From the NCBI GenBank assembly GCA_947497315.1, contig CANMFX010000001.1, positions 620,001-684,000 of the forward strand: a stretch of 64,000 bases of DNA, in the 5' to 3' direction. Position numbers and translations under genes: made by a program. Origin of the DNA: an uncultured Sphingomonadaceae bacterium. GTDB lineage: Bacteria > Pseudomonadota > Alphaproteobacteria > Sphingomonadales > Sphingomonadaceae. The notes beneath the pieces are model-generated. The model was not told where the DNA came from, did not search any database, and saw nothing but the letters and a program-made list of their open reading frames with translations. Of the stretch, positions 1 to 7,925 are shown piece by piece. Every line of letters starts with the position of its first letter. Position 1 is the stretch's first letter.

Positions 1-1
1 T

Positions 2-115
2 CTATTTACCCCCGAGAAGATCAATAGTTTCGCCATTTGGAGTTCGCTGATTGTCCTGATCTACGGACTTTTCTATTCGGTGGGCACCTGGAAAAGCTGG
101 TCATCCCTGTCATGA
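2..115 (+). CDS. C-terminal end of an integral membrane protein (5' truncated by window)
   Basis: An open frame enters from the left edge and ends in TGA at 113-115, overlapping the nadD start codon as ATGA. The 37 visible residues contain one hydrophobic helix (IWSSLIVLIYGLFYSV) followed by a short Trp/Ser-rich polar tail. This is how many APC-type amino-acid permeases end, but the fragment is too short to assign a family. The ATGA overlap suggests translational coupling to nadD. The reading of this as a real gene end rests on the helix and the overlap only. Confidence 0.45.
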   Translation, partial: LFTPEKINSFAIWSSLIVLIYGLFYSVGTWKSWSSLS

Positions 116-753
116 AAACCACAGGCCTTCTGGGCGGTTCCTTTAACCCTGCCCATGGCGCGCATCGCTCGATCAGCCTGTTTGCGATGGAGGAATTGGC
201 GCTCGACGAACTATGGTGGTTGGTATCGCCCGGCAATCCGCTGAAAGAAGGTTCCAAAGACATGGCGCCGCTTGGTGCGCGGTTGGCATCGGCCCGAAAA
301 ATAGCGAGACGTAGTGCTATTAGGCCGACGGCTATCGAACAGATGCTTGGCACCCGATACACTTATGATACTCTTCGTGCGTTGGTTCGCCGCTATCCGA
401 AACGGCAATTTGTGTGGATCATGGGAGCAGACAATCTGGCACAATTTCACCGCTGGAAAGACTGGCGGAAAATAGCCCGTTTATTGCCGATTGCAGTTAT
501 TGCGCGGCCCGGCTATAATGACGATGCTCTTGCGGCACCCGCAATGGCATGGCTCCGGCGCTCCGTCCGGCCCGCGAGCCAGCGTATGAACTGGACTGAA
601 TGGAGTACGCCAGCGCTGACATTTTTGCGCTATCGTCCCGACCCCCGCTCGGCCACCGCGATCCGGATGGCCCGGCCCCATTGGCACCGGCAATATGCAA
701 ATCACTGCGTTCGCGACGCTGTGACGCGCAAATTGATTTGCCAGACAGATTGA
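112..753 (+). CDS. nadD: Nicotinate-nucleotide adenylyltransferase
   Basis: This enzyme joins nicotinate mononucleotide to the AMP of ATP, giving nicotinate adenine dinucleotide in NAD biosynthesis in the cytoplasm. The nucleotidyltransferase motif GGSFNPAHGAH lies near residues 8-18, with the HxGH-type histidines partly conserved. The closing motif SATAIR, equivalent to the SSTxIR of the family, lies near the C-terminus. The frame is open from 37, but the ATG at 112 is chosen because the family begins a few residues before GGSF and because it overlaps the upstream stop codon. At 213 residues it has the family length. nadD, rsfS and rlmH in this order is the standard alphaproteobacterial arrangement. 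Confidence 0.95.
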   Translation: MKTTGLLGGSFNPAHGAHRSISLFAMEELALDELWWLVSPGNPLKEGSKDMAPLGARLASARKIARRSAIRPTAIEQMLGTRYTYDTLRALVRRYPKRQFVWIMGADNLAQFHRWKDWRKIARLLPIAVIARPGYNDDALAAPAMAWLRRSVRPASQRMNWTEWSTPALTFLRYRPDPRSATAIRMARPHWHRQYANHCVRDAVTRKLICQTD

Positions 754-764
754 TAGGATTTGAA

Positions 765-1175
765 TTGACGAAATCGAAAAGCAAAGCACTGAAATCCGCT
801 GATTCCAAAGAAGGAAAAGCCGAATCAGATGCCCTTTATGCTCTCGTGATGAAATCGCTCGACGATGATCAGGCGCAGGATATTGTGACGATCGGACTTG
901 AGGGCAAAAGCAATATTGCCGATCATATGGTGATCGCTGAAGGGCGTTCCACCCGGCAGGTCGCATCAATGGCCCAAAAACTGGTGGAGCGCATCAAGCA
1001 AGCTGGCGGAGAGGCACGTATCGAGGGCCTCGCCAATGCCGACTGGGTGTTGATTGATGCGGGTGATGTGATTGTTCACCTCTTCCGTCCCGAAGTGCGC
1101 AGTTTCTATAATCTGGAGCGCATGTGGGCAGTGGGTGAAGAAGATGCGCCAGAAGCTGAGGCCGCAGAAGTCTAA
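765..1175 (+). CDS. rsfS: Ribosomal silencing factor RsfS
   Basis: RsfS binds ribosomal protein uL14 (RplN) and blocks joining of the ribosomal subunits when nutrients are short. The Iojap/RsfS core is clear: KSLDDDQAQDIVTI, then DHMVIAEGRSTRQV, then DWVLIDAGDVIVHLF and YNLERMW. The start is taken as TTG at 765 with AGGA at 755-758 as ribosome binding site. The frame is open much further upstream, but only inside nadD. An ATG at 849 is the alternative but would remove residues usually present. The C-terminus is acidic (EEDAPEAEAAEV). The gene lies 11 bases after nadD and 18 before rlmH. Confidence 0.9.
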   Translation: MTKSKSKALKSADSKEGKAESDALYALVMKSLDDDQAQDIVTIGLEGKSNIADHMVIAEGRSTRQVASMAQKLVERIKQAGGEARIEGLANADWVLIDAGDVIVHLFRPEVRSFYNLERMWAVGEEDAPEAEAAEV

Positions 1176-1193
1176 AAAGGGCGGTTTTCTAAT

Positions 1194-1616
1194 ATGAGGC
1201 TCCATATCGTCGCTCGCGGAAAAATCGGCCGCAGCCCTGAACAGGAGCTGGTTGAGCGGTATACCAAGCGGATCAACTGGGATGTGAAGCTGAGTGAGCT
1301 GCCCGAGCAAGGCGGAAAAATACCGAAAATAAGTGATCAGACGAAAATCATCGCACTTGATGAAACCGGAGAGAACTGGACCAGCAAGGCCTTTGCAAAG
1401 GTTCTGAGCAGCTGGCGCGACAATGGGGTACGCGAGGCGCGCTTCCTTATCGGAGCGGCGGACGGTTTGACCGAAGAAGAGCGCAGCAGCGCCGACCATT
1501 TCTTCTCCTTTGGCAAAGCAACCTGGCCGCATCTGATGGCTAGAGCCATGCTGGCCGAGCAGCTGTTTCGGGCGACTGCAATCATCGCCAATCATCCTTA
1601 TCATCGAGAGGGCTAA
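1194..1616 (+). CDS. rlmH: 23S rRNA pseudouridine-1915 N3-methyltransferase
   Basis: RlmH is a SPOUT-fold methyltransferase that methylates pseudouridine 1915 in helix 69 of 23S rRNA, using S-adenosylmethionine on assembled 70S ribosomes. The protein has 140 residues, near the usual 155. It begins MRLHIVARGKIG, shows the SAM-binding knot segment LIGAADGL, and ends with the family signature LMARAMLAEQLFRA...HPYHREG. It follows rsfS by 18 bases and precedes the EnvC-like gene by three, so the four genes are probably one transcription unit. Confidence 0.95.
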   Translation: MRLHIVARGKIGRSPEQELVERYTKRINWDVKLSELPEQGGKIPKISDQTKIIALDETGENWTSKAFAKVLSSWRDNGVREARFLIGAADGLTEEERSSADHFFSFGKATWPHLMARAMLAEQLFRATAIIANHPYHREG

Positions 1617-1619
1617 GGG

Positions 1620-2816
1620 GTGCTGCGCTGGCTTTTCCTGCTGCTTGGCCTAGCCGCCATCGGTGCTTTTTTCGCAGAAACTCTGACTGCTCAAACCCCC
1701 GGACCGTCATTGGAAGAACAACAGCGATCCCTGGTTTCAGCTCGCGAACAATCGGATAAAGCCCGTCAACGCAGCGATGCTTTGCGCCGTCAGGCAGAGG
1801 CATCAACCAATGAAGCAGACCGGATCGGGATTGAAGCGGCCGCGCTCGCCGCGCGCATACAGGCGGCAGAAGCCGATATCCGTGCGGCACGGTCCCGTAT
1901 TGCGATTGTTGAACGCTTGCAGGAGCGCCAGCGCGCCCGGTTGGCCGAGAAACAAGGGCCGGTGATACGGCTGACCGCCGCACTGCAGATGATGACGCGC
2001 AAGCCCACGGCACTGGCTTTGGTTGAACCGCGGTCACTGGATGAACTCATCTACATCCGCTCGATCATGTCGACAGTGGTTCCCGAGATCGAACAGCGCA
2101 CCGCCAACTTGCGCCGCGAAGTGCAGCAGGGCGAAAAGTTACGAGCGCAGTCTGCTCGGGCAATAGCTTCTCTGAATGAAAGCCAGCAACGCCTGGCACA
2201 GCGGCGTAAACAGCTGGCCGGTTTGCAAGCCAACGAGCGGATTGAGGCCCGGCAATTTTCGGATGATGCCGGTCTGGAACAGGATCGCGCTCTGGCCTTG
2301 GGCGAAGAAGCAAGGGATATACTCGACCTGATGGATCAAATTCGCGAAAGCGGTGTTGTTCGCGAATCGCTTTCCCGGCTGGATGGTCCGCTGTTGCGTC
2401 CCAACCAGAAAGGCGATGGTCCTGTCCGCAACCCAGCGCGCCCCGCCGACGTTGCAAACGCCTATCGGTTACCGGTTGTTGGCGACATCGTCACGGGTTT
2501 GGGGGAGATATCAGATAGCGGTTATCGCTCCCGCGGCCTGACTATAGCGGTAGATCCAGGGGCTCAGATAGTCGCACCAGCGGCGGGGCGGGTTGCTTTT
2601 GCCGGGCGCTATCGCGACTATGGTAATATCCTTATCATCGAACATGACGAGAAATGGACCAGCCTGATCACCAATATGGCGACGACCAGTGCAACCGTGG
2701 GTGATGAAGTGGTGCAAGGAGCTCCGATTGGCCGATCAGGCCAAAATGACCCCGAAGTGACCGTGGAACTGCGCCGCAATGGGCGTCCGATCGATATTGC
2801 CGCTCTTGTGGGGTGA
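1620..2816 (+). CDS. EnvC-like murein hydrolase activator (degenerate LytM domain)
   Basis: This exported protein begins at GTG 1620 with a hydrophobic signal segment (residues 4-20). It then has about 200 residues rich in Arg, Gln, Glu and Ala that should form a long coiled coil, and a LytM/M23-type domain at about residues 290-397. EnvC proteins use such a domain to switch on amidases that split daughter-cell peptidoglycan. The zinc ligands of active M23 peptidases are absent: the HxxxD site reads SRGLT, and the HxH site reads PEVTVEL. The fold is kept (APAAGRVAFAGRYRDYGN) but the protein should not be a hydrolase. The position upstream of ctpA is conserved in alphaproteobacteria. Confidence 0.82.
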   Translation: MLRWLFLLLGLAAIGAFFAETLTAQTPGPSLEEQQRSLVSAREQSDKARQRSDALRRQAEASTNEADRIGIEAAALAARIQAAEADIRAARSRIAIVERLQERQRARLAEKQGPVIRLTAALQMMTRKPTALALVEPRSLDELIYIRSIMSTVVPEIEQRTANLRREVQQGEKLRAQSARAIASLNESQQRLAQRRKQLAGLQANERIEARQFSDDAGLEQDRALALGEEARDILDLMDQIRESGVVRESLSRLDGPLLRPNQKGDGPVRNPARPADVANAYRLPVVGDIVTGLGEISDSGYRSRGLTIAVDPGAQIVAPAAGRVAFAGRYRDYGNILIIEHDEKWTSLITNMATTSATVGDEVVQGAPIGRSGQNDPEVTVELRRNGRPIDIAALVG

Positions 2817-2933
2817 AATGGCCAGTAAAATGACGTTCGTCGATGATTAACGTCATAGTTGGTTAAGGTCCTTGGCATTACCGCATTTTCAGGCCTATAT
2901 TTAAGGCATATCAAGACTCACAGGATTTTGACT

Positions 2934-4298
2934 ATGAAAAAGCCCTTTCTGCAAGCAACCGCTCTGGTTCTGACCGTCGCGCTGTTGCCCGCAACCACGT
3001 CTGCCATTTCTGCTGTCGATGCGAATACCTATCGCGAGATGGAACAGTTTATGAGCGTGTTTGACCGGGTTCGGACGGATTATGTCGATCAGGTGGATGA
3101 TGCGGACCTGATAAAAGGGGCGATCAACGGCATGCTCGGCAGCCTTGATCCGCACAGCAGTTTTTTGGATGCGCGTGATTTTGAAAATCTGCGGACGCAG
3201 ACAGACGGTAATTATGGCGGTCTAGGTCTTTCCGTGACGATGGAAGATGGTGCTGTCAAAGTGATCGCACCATTCAAGGACACGCCAGCGGATAAAGCCG
3301 GTGTGAAGGCTGGTGACTATATTACACACATTAACGGAGCGCTGATCTACGGCGGATCGCTTGATGAAGCGGTTGAGGAGATGCGCGGCAAGCCGGGTTC
3401 TCCGATCGAATTGACAATTGTACGCCCCGGCCGGGACAAACCGTTTGACGTTTCCATGAACCGCGCGATCATTGATCTGAAGCCTGTCACTTGGGAAGTC
3501 AAAGACAAGGTTGGTGTGATCAGCATTAACAGCTTCTCAAACGATACCGGTGCGGACGTGAAAGCGGCAATTGTCGGTATCGACAAAGCGCTTGGTAAAA
3601 AACCATTGGGTTATGTTCTCGACATGCGTTCCAATCCCGGCGGCCTGCTTGATGAAGCAGTCAACGTATCTGACGTGTTCCTGTCGCGTGGAGAAATCGT
3701 GTCGCAGCGCGGTCGCGGAAAATCCGACATTGAACGCTATTTTGCAAAAAGTGGTGATGCGGCCAATGGCCTGCCGGTTATCGTCCTGATCGATGCGGGT
3801 TCCGCCTCGGCTTCGGAGATTGTTGCCGGCGCCTTGCAGGACCACCATCGCGGTCTGGTCATGGGTGAACGCAGTTTTGGTAAGGGATCGGTGCAGACAT
3901 TGCTGCCGCTCTCCAACACTTCTGCTCTGCGCCTGACCACGGCGCGCTATTACACACCGTCTGGCAAATCGGTGCAGGAAGGCGGAATTGAACCGGATAT
4001 CATGGTTCCGCAATTATCGGATCCTGATTATAAGACCCGTCCGCGTTTCCGTGAGTCCGATTTGCGGCGGCATCTTATCAACGAAGTGAAGCTGGAAGAT
4101 GACGTGTTGGAAGAAGACGCCAAGGATGATCCCCGTTTCACGCAAACGGCCGAAGAGCTGGAAAAAGAAGGCATTGAAGATTTTCAGCTGCATTATGCTT
4201 TGCAAACCATTGGTCGTTTGGGGCCAGAAGGTCTGAAAGTAGCTATGAACAAAGCTGCGGCAAAAAAGCCTGCAAAAACGGTAACTGCTAAAAACTAG
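2934..4298 (+). CDS. ctpA: Carboxy-terminal processing protease, S41 family
   Basis: This periplasmic serine protease cuts near the C-termini of envelope proteins. A signal peptide (MKKPFLQATALVLTVALL...) is followed by an N-terminal helical region, a PDZ domain (about residues 85-165, with GGLGLSV and DTPADKAGVKAGD) and the S41 catalytic domain. The catalytic Ser is residue 292 in GSASASE and the Lys is residue 317 in SFGKGSVQ. The 25-residue spacing equals that of E. coli Prc. The start at 2934 is chosen because the signal peptide begins there; the frame is open from 2859. The C-terminal tail is Lys/Ala rich. The gene pairs naturally with the EnvC-like factor upstream, since both act on envelope remodelling. 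Confidence 0.93.
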   Translation: MKKPFLQATALVLTVALLPATTSAISAVDANTYREMEQFMSVFDRVRTDYVDQVDDADLIKGAINGMLGSLDPHSSFLDARDFENLRTQTDGNYGGLGLSVTMEDGAVKVIAPFKDTPADKAGVKAGDYITHINGALIYGGSLDEAVEEMRGKPGSPIELTIVRPGRDKPFDVSMNRAIIDLKPVTWEVKDKVGVISINSFSNDTGADVKAAIVGIDKALGKKPLGYVLDMRSNPGGLLDEAVNVSDVFLSRGEIVSQRGRGKSDIERYFAKSGDAANGLPVIVLIDAGSASASEIVAGALQDHHRGLVMGERSFGKGSVQTLLPLSNTSALRLTTARYYTPSGKSVQEGGIEPDIMVPQLSDPDYKTRPRFRESDLRRHLINEVKLEDDVLEEDAKDDPRFTQTAEELEKEGIEDFQLHYALQTIGRLGPEGLKVAMNKAAAKKPAKTVTAKN

Positions 4299-4308
4299 GA
4301 AGCCGGAT

Positions 4309-4788
4309 ATGGCCCTTTCCCGTGCAGCCTTGTGGCTGTCTTTGATCATCCCGTCATCTTTGCTCGGTGGGGCTTTGATCAGCGAATATGGTTTTGGCCT
4401 TTATCCTTGCGAAATGTGCATGTGGCAGCGTTGGCCACATCTCGCAGCGATAATTTTTGCACTGGGTGCACTGCTTTTGCGCAAGCAGAAGGCTTCCTTG
4501 TTACTCCTGCTTTTGGCCGCTGCGGGTATTTTGACCAGCGGCTTGATTGGCGGTTTCCACGCCGGAGTTGAATATGGCTGGTGGGAAGGGATCACGTCCT
4601 GCGCAACCAACGTCGCAGCTGGCGGTGATATGCTCGATTCGATCATGAATGCGCCGTTGGTGCGCTGTGACGTTGCGCCATGGTCCCTGTTTGGAGTTTC
4701 TCTGGCTGGATATAATTTCCTCTTGTCTGTCGGCGGCGCGATGCTCATCTTGGTGTTGATGGCAATGGGCCGGAAAGACGGGGCCTGA
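4309..4788 (+). CDS. DsbB-family disulfide bond formation protein
   Basis: DsbB-type inner membrane proteins reoxidise periplasmic DsbA and pass the electrons to quinone. The 159-residue protein has four hydrophobic segments. It has a CxxC pair at C34/C37 (PCEMCMWQRW, the typical quinone-side motif) and a second cysteine pair at C98 and C120 in the second periplasmic loop. This is the full DsbB redox complement. The ATG follows a GGAAG ribosome binding site. The gene lies ten bases after ctpA and eleven before coq7. Placing a quinone-reducing protein beside a ubiquinone biosynthesis gene fits, though it may only reflect ancestral order. Confidence 0.88.
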   Translation: MALSRAALWLSLIIPSSLLGGALISEYGFGLYPCEMCMWQRWPHLAAIIFALGALLLRKQKASLLLLLLAAAGILTSGLIGGFHAGVEYGWWEGITSCATNVAAGGDMLDSIMNAPLVRCDVAPWSLFGVSLAGYNFLLSVGGAMLILVLMAMGRKDGA

Positions 4789-4799
4789 AAGGATGCGCA

Positions 4800-5336
4800 A
4801 TGGCTGAGACATTGGGAAAAGCAAAACCGGATATCGCCTCGATGATCCGGGTAAATCAGGCCGGTGAATATGGCGCGGCCCAAATTTACAAGGGCCAGCT
4901 TGCTGTGATGGGGGATGACGCGCCGGACAGCAGTGCAATCCACCATATGGCAGAGCAGGAACAGCGGCATCTGGATGCATTTGACCAAATGATTGTTGAG
5001 CGCAACGTCCGGCCAACCGTGCTGCAACCCTTCTGGAAAGTGGCGGGCTATGCGCTTGGTGCGGGTACTGCTATCATGGGACCGCGCGCCGCTATGGCTT
5101 GTACCGCCGCAGTTGAGACGGAAATTGACCTGCATTACCAGGAACAGATGGAGCAGCTGGAATCGGAAAACGATTCGGAATTGCTCAGTAAGATTGCGGA
5201 GTTTCGCGAAGAGGAACTGGAGCATAAGCAGACAGCGATTGAGGCGGGCGCTGAAGATACCCCTGGCTATCCCGTACTAAGCGCTGCCATTCGGTTGGGG
5301 TGTAAGGTCGCGATCGGGCTTTCAAAACGGTTCTGA
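4800..5336 (+). CDS. coq7: Demethoxyubiquinone hydroxylase (Coq7)
   Basis: Coq7 is a membrane-associated di-iron monooxygenase that hydroxylates demethoxyubiquinone, a late step of ubiquinone synthesis. The ferritin-like carboxylate/histidine ligands are all visible: QAGEYGA, EQEQRHLDAF, VETEIDLHYQEQ and EELEHKQTAIE. The length of 178 residues is the short alphaproteobacterial form. The middle of the protein has the hydrophobic hairpin expected to sit in the membrane (GYALGAGTAIMGPRAA). A strong start is given by AAGG six bases before the ATG at 4800. Confidence 0.94.
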   Translation: MAETLGKAKPDIASMIRVNQAGEYGAAQIYKGQLAVMGDDAPDSSAIHHMAEQEQRHLDAFDQMIVERNVRPTVLQPFWKVAGYALGAGTAIMGPRAAMACTAAVETEIDLHYQEQMEQLESENDSELLSKIAEFREEELEHKQTAIEAGAEDTPGYPVLSAAIRLGCKVAIGLSKRF

Positions 5337-5389
5337 CTGGATTATCGCCCTTCAGCACGGGTTCATTCAGTCGCTGGCAAAGGATGAAT

Positions 5390-6046
5390 ATGACAAAAAT
5401 AGCTTCATTTTCGGTACCCCTGCTGTTTGCAGGTGTGATGTTGGCACCACCCGCCACGGCGCAGGATGCTGGCGGCGATCGGGTCAATCAATTGGTTATC
5501 TATGGTGATGACCCTTGTCCGCAAAGCACCGATGGAGAGATTGTTGTTTGTGCTCGCAAAGATGAATCGGAACGTTACCGGATTCCCGAAACACTTCGCG
5601 ACAATCCCAATGATGCTAAAAACGAAGCTTGGTCACAGCGTGTACGGGCCTATGAATATGTCGGCAAAGACGGCACGCAAAGCTGTTCGCCTACCGGAGC
5701 TGGTGGTTTCACCGGTTGTACGCAGCGGTTGCTGCGTCAGGCCTATGCCGAAAAAGGGCAGGACGACACCGTCAATTGGGGTCGGTTGATCGAAGAGGAA
5801 CGTCAGAAGCGGCTGGCCCGGATTGATAGCGAAGCCGAAGCGGTCGAGGAGCGGTTGCGCGAGATTGAAGCACAGCGCGAAGCACGTGAAGCCGGAGCCG
5901 CCGAAGCGCGCGCACGGCTTGAAGCACAGGACGCCGCGGTTCTTGAAAAGCAGGAAGCCGGTGCTCGAGCGGATAACGATCTGGCTGTACCACCCGGTGC
6001 CGATGAAACGCCGCCGCCCGTTCCTGTGGATGACGAAGAACAGTAG
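5390..6046 (+). CDS. Secreted or periplasmic protein with C-terminal coiled coil, function unknown
   Basis: The protein opens with a signal peptide (MTKIASFSVPLLFAGVML...ATAQ). A conserved-looking globular part with four cysteines (PCPQS, VVCAR, SCSP, GCTQ) runs to about residue 115. A highly charged Glu/Arg/Ala helix of about 75 residues follows, and the protein ends in a Pro/Asp-rich acidic tail. The four cysteines could form two disulfides in the periplasm. AAAGG at 5379-5383 is best spaced for ATG 5390; ATG 5384 in the same frame would add two residues. Proteins of this type occur as hypotheticals in sphingomonads; I do not recognise a function. Confidence 0.75.
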   Translation: MTKIASFSVPLLFAGVMLAPPATAQDAGGDRVNQLVIYGDDPCPQSTDGEIVVCARKDESERYRIPETLRDNPNDAKNEAWSQRVRAYEYVGKDGTQSCSPTGAGGFTGCTQRLLRQAYAEKGQDDTVNWGRLIEEERQKRLARIDSEAEAVEERLREIEAQREAREAGAAEARARLEAQDAAVLEKQEAGARADNDLAVPPGADETPPPVPVDDEEQ

Positions 6047-6072
6047 GTTTTGCTCTGTACAAGGAAAAAGGG

Positions 6073-7842
6073 CTATTTCTTCCCTTCGATCCAGCGATTT
6101 ACTTGGGCCTCCAGCATATCGAGCGGCACTGCGCCCTGGCCGAGGACAACATCATGAAATTCGCGCAGGTCAAATTTCGCGCCTAAAGTTTCAGTCGCTT
6201 TGGTCCGTAGCTCACGGATTTTGAGTTCGCCCATTTTATAGGCCAGCGCCTGTCCGGGCCAGCTGATATAGCGGTTCACTTCTGCCTCGATATTGGCGGT
6301 GCTCAGCGCAGTGTTGTCGGTCATGAAATCAATCGCCCGCTGCTTGCTCCAACCCTTTGAGTGTATACCGGTATCGACCACTAACCGCGTGGCGCGCCAC
6401 ATTTCGTAGGATAGGCGGCCCATATCTTTGGCTGGCGTATCATAAAGGCCCATTTCTATACCCAGACGCTCGGAATAGAGGCCCCAGCCTTCAACAAATG
6501 CAGTGAAAAATGCGCCATACTTACGGAAATCAGGCATGTCGAGTTCCTGCTGCAAGGCAATCTGCATATGATGGCCAGGCACCGCTTCATGAACGCTGAG
6601 CGCAGGGATTTCCCAGAATGGCCGCTGATCCAGCTTGGATGTGTTGACATAATAGAAACCCGCTATGCCGACATCGGGGGATCCTGGGTTATAATAGGCC
6701 GTGGTCGTGCCTTCTGCCGTTTCTGCCGGTATCTCTTTGATACCATAGGGTAAACGCGCCAGCTTGCCGATAATCGACGGCATCTTGCCATCGATAAGCT
6801 TTGTCACCCGCGCGACTTTTTCCATAAGTTCTTCGGGTGTCTTGGCATAATATTTGGGATTGGTGCGCAGGTCCTGAATAAAGGCCTCGCGTGTCTCAAA
6901 GCCAGCTTGTTTGGCAACCTCCACCATTTCGGCCCGGATGCGGGCGACTTCGGACAGGCCGATATTATGAATCTCGTCCGCCGACTTGTTCGTAGTCGTC
7001 ATCTGACGAATGCGAAAATCATAATATTTGTCCCCGCCAGGCTGGGCCGATACGCCAGGTGCCTTGGCGCAACTGGGCGCATATTGGCTATTATACCAGT
7101 TCAAATGCTCAGTCAGCGCAGGATTTATGACGTTGGTAATTGTGTTCGAGGCATCAGCTGCGATTTCGTCGAACGTCGCCTGATCGATTCCATCAGGTTT
7201 GGTCCGCTTGAACGGTTCAAAAAAGCGTGATTCTTTGGGATTTTCCTTGATCAGCCCGGAAATGCTGGTCTCATAGCCGACCATCGAAACACAGGGTTGG
7301 ACATAGCCGCCTTGCAGCGCCTGATTGGCAACAGATATCGATTGCCTGTGGACAATCCCGTATTTTTGCAGGCGGCTTACATAAGTTCGATAATCCGCTG
7401 TGGTGCGAAATGGCAGGTTGTTCTGCATGCTGGCAAAGCTTTGATGCCAGCCGCTGCGATTGGTGAAATTGATGGTACGTTGGCCATAGGTGCTCGCTTC
7501 AACCTGTTCGGCCAAACTACGCCTGAGGATACCGAAGTTGGTTTTATCATCTTCGGACAGGCCGTTCTGGTCGATTTTTTCGAGCCGTGCCAGCCAGGCC
7601 TTGGCTTTCTCCACCCGTTTGTCTTCGGCTTCCAGGCTTTGGTTGGTGACGCGTCCATCGGAATCTGCAACGCCCAGGGAGGAGGCAAATTCCGGATATT
7701 GTTCAAGATTATAGCTCCAGTAATCGCCGATAATCTGATGCAGCTCGGACGATTTGCCTTCGCTATTGTCTTCCGCACGAACCGGCGCGCTGATCGCCAG
7801 CGCGGTGAGAGAAACCAATGTAATAAAATGTGCCCGGCGCAT
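6073..7842 (-). CDS. DUF885-family metallopeptidase-like protein, exported
   Basis: The protein has a signal peptide (MRRAHFITLVSLTALAISAPVRA) and about 565 residues of mature sequence, the full length of the DUF885 family. The zinc-type motif HEAVPGHHM and, about 30 residues later, EGWGLYSE match the family's predicted HExxH-like site and downstream glutamate. Related proteins are mostly annotated as uncharacterised lipoproteins or peptidases. The ATG at 7842 is preferred because it has AGGAGA six bases upstream; the frame extends to 7857 through a TTG. Its 3' end converges on the coiled-coil protein gene. Peptidase activity is inferred, not shown. Confidence 0.88.
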   Translation of the reverse strand: MRRAHFITLVSLTALAISAPVRAEDNSEGKSSELHQIIGDYWSYNLEQYPEFASSLGVADSDGRVTNQSLEAEDKRVEKAKAWLARLEKIDQNGLSEDDKTNFGILRRSLAEQVEASTYGQRTINFTNRSGWHQSFASMQNNLPFRTTADYRTYVSRLQKYGIVHRQSISVANQALQGGYVQPCVSMVGYETSISGLIKENPKESRFFEPFKRTKPDGIDQATFDEIAADASNTITNVINPALTEHLNWYNSQYAPSCAKAPGVSAQPGGDKYYDFRIRQMTTTNKSADEIHNIGLSEVARIRAEMVEVAKQAGFETREAFIQDLRTNPKYYAKTPEELMEKVARVTKLIDGKMPSIIGKLARLPYGIKEIPAETAEGTTTAYYNPGSPDVGIAGFYYVNTSKLDQRPFWEIPALSVHEAVPGHHMQIALQQELDMPDFRKYGAFFTAFVEGWGLYSERLGIEMGLYDTPAKDMGRLSYEMWRATRLVVDTGIHSKGWSKQRAIDFMTDNTALSTANIEAEVNRYISWPGQALAYKMGELKIRELRTKATETLGAKFDLREFHDVVLGQGAVPLDMLEAQVNRWIEGKK

Positions 7843-7925
7843 GCTGTTCTCCTGCAAGAAATATCTCTTGCAACTATCGAGAATATTAAGGTGCCGGTGT
7901 CAAGCACCATCGTTTCCGGCTCTTG

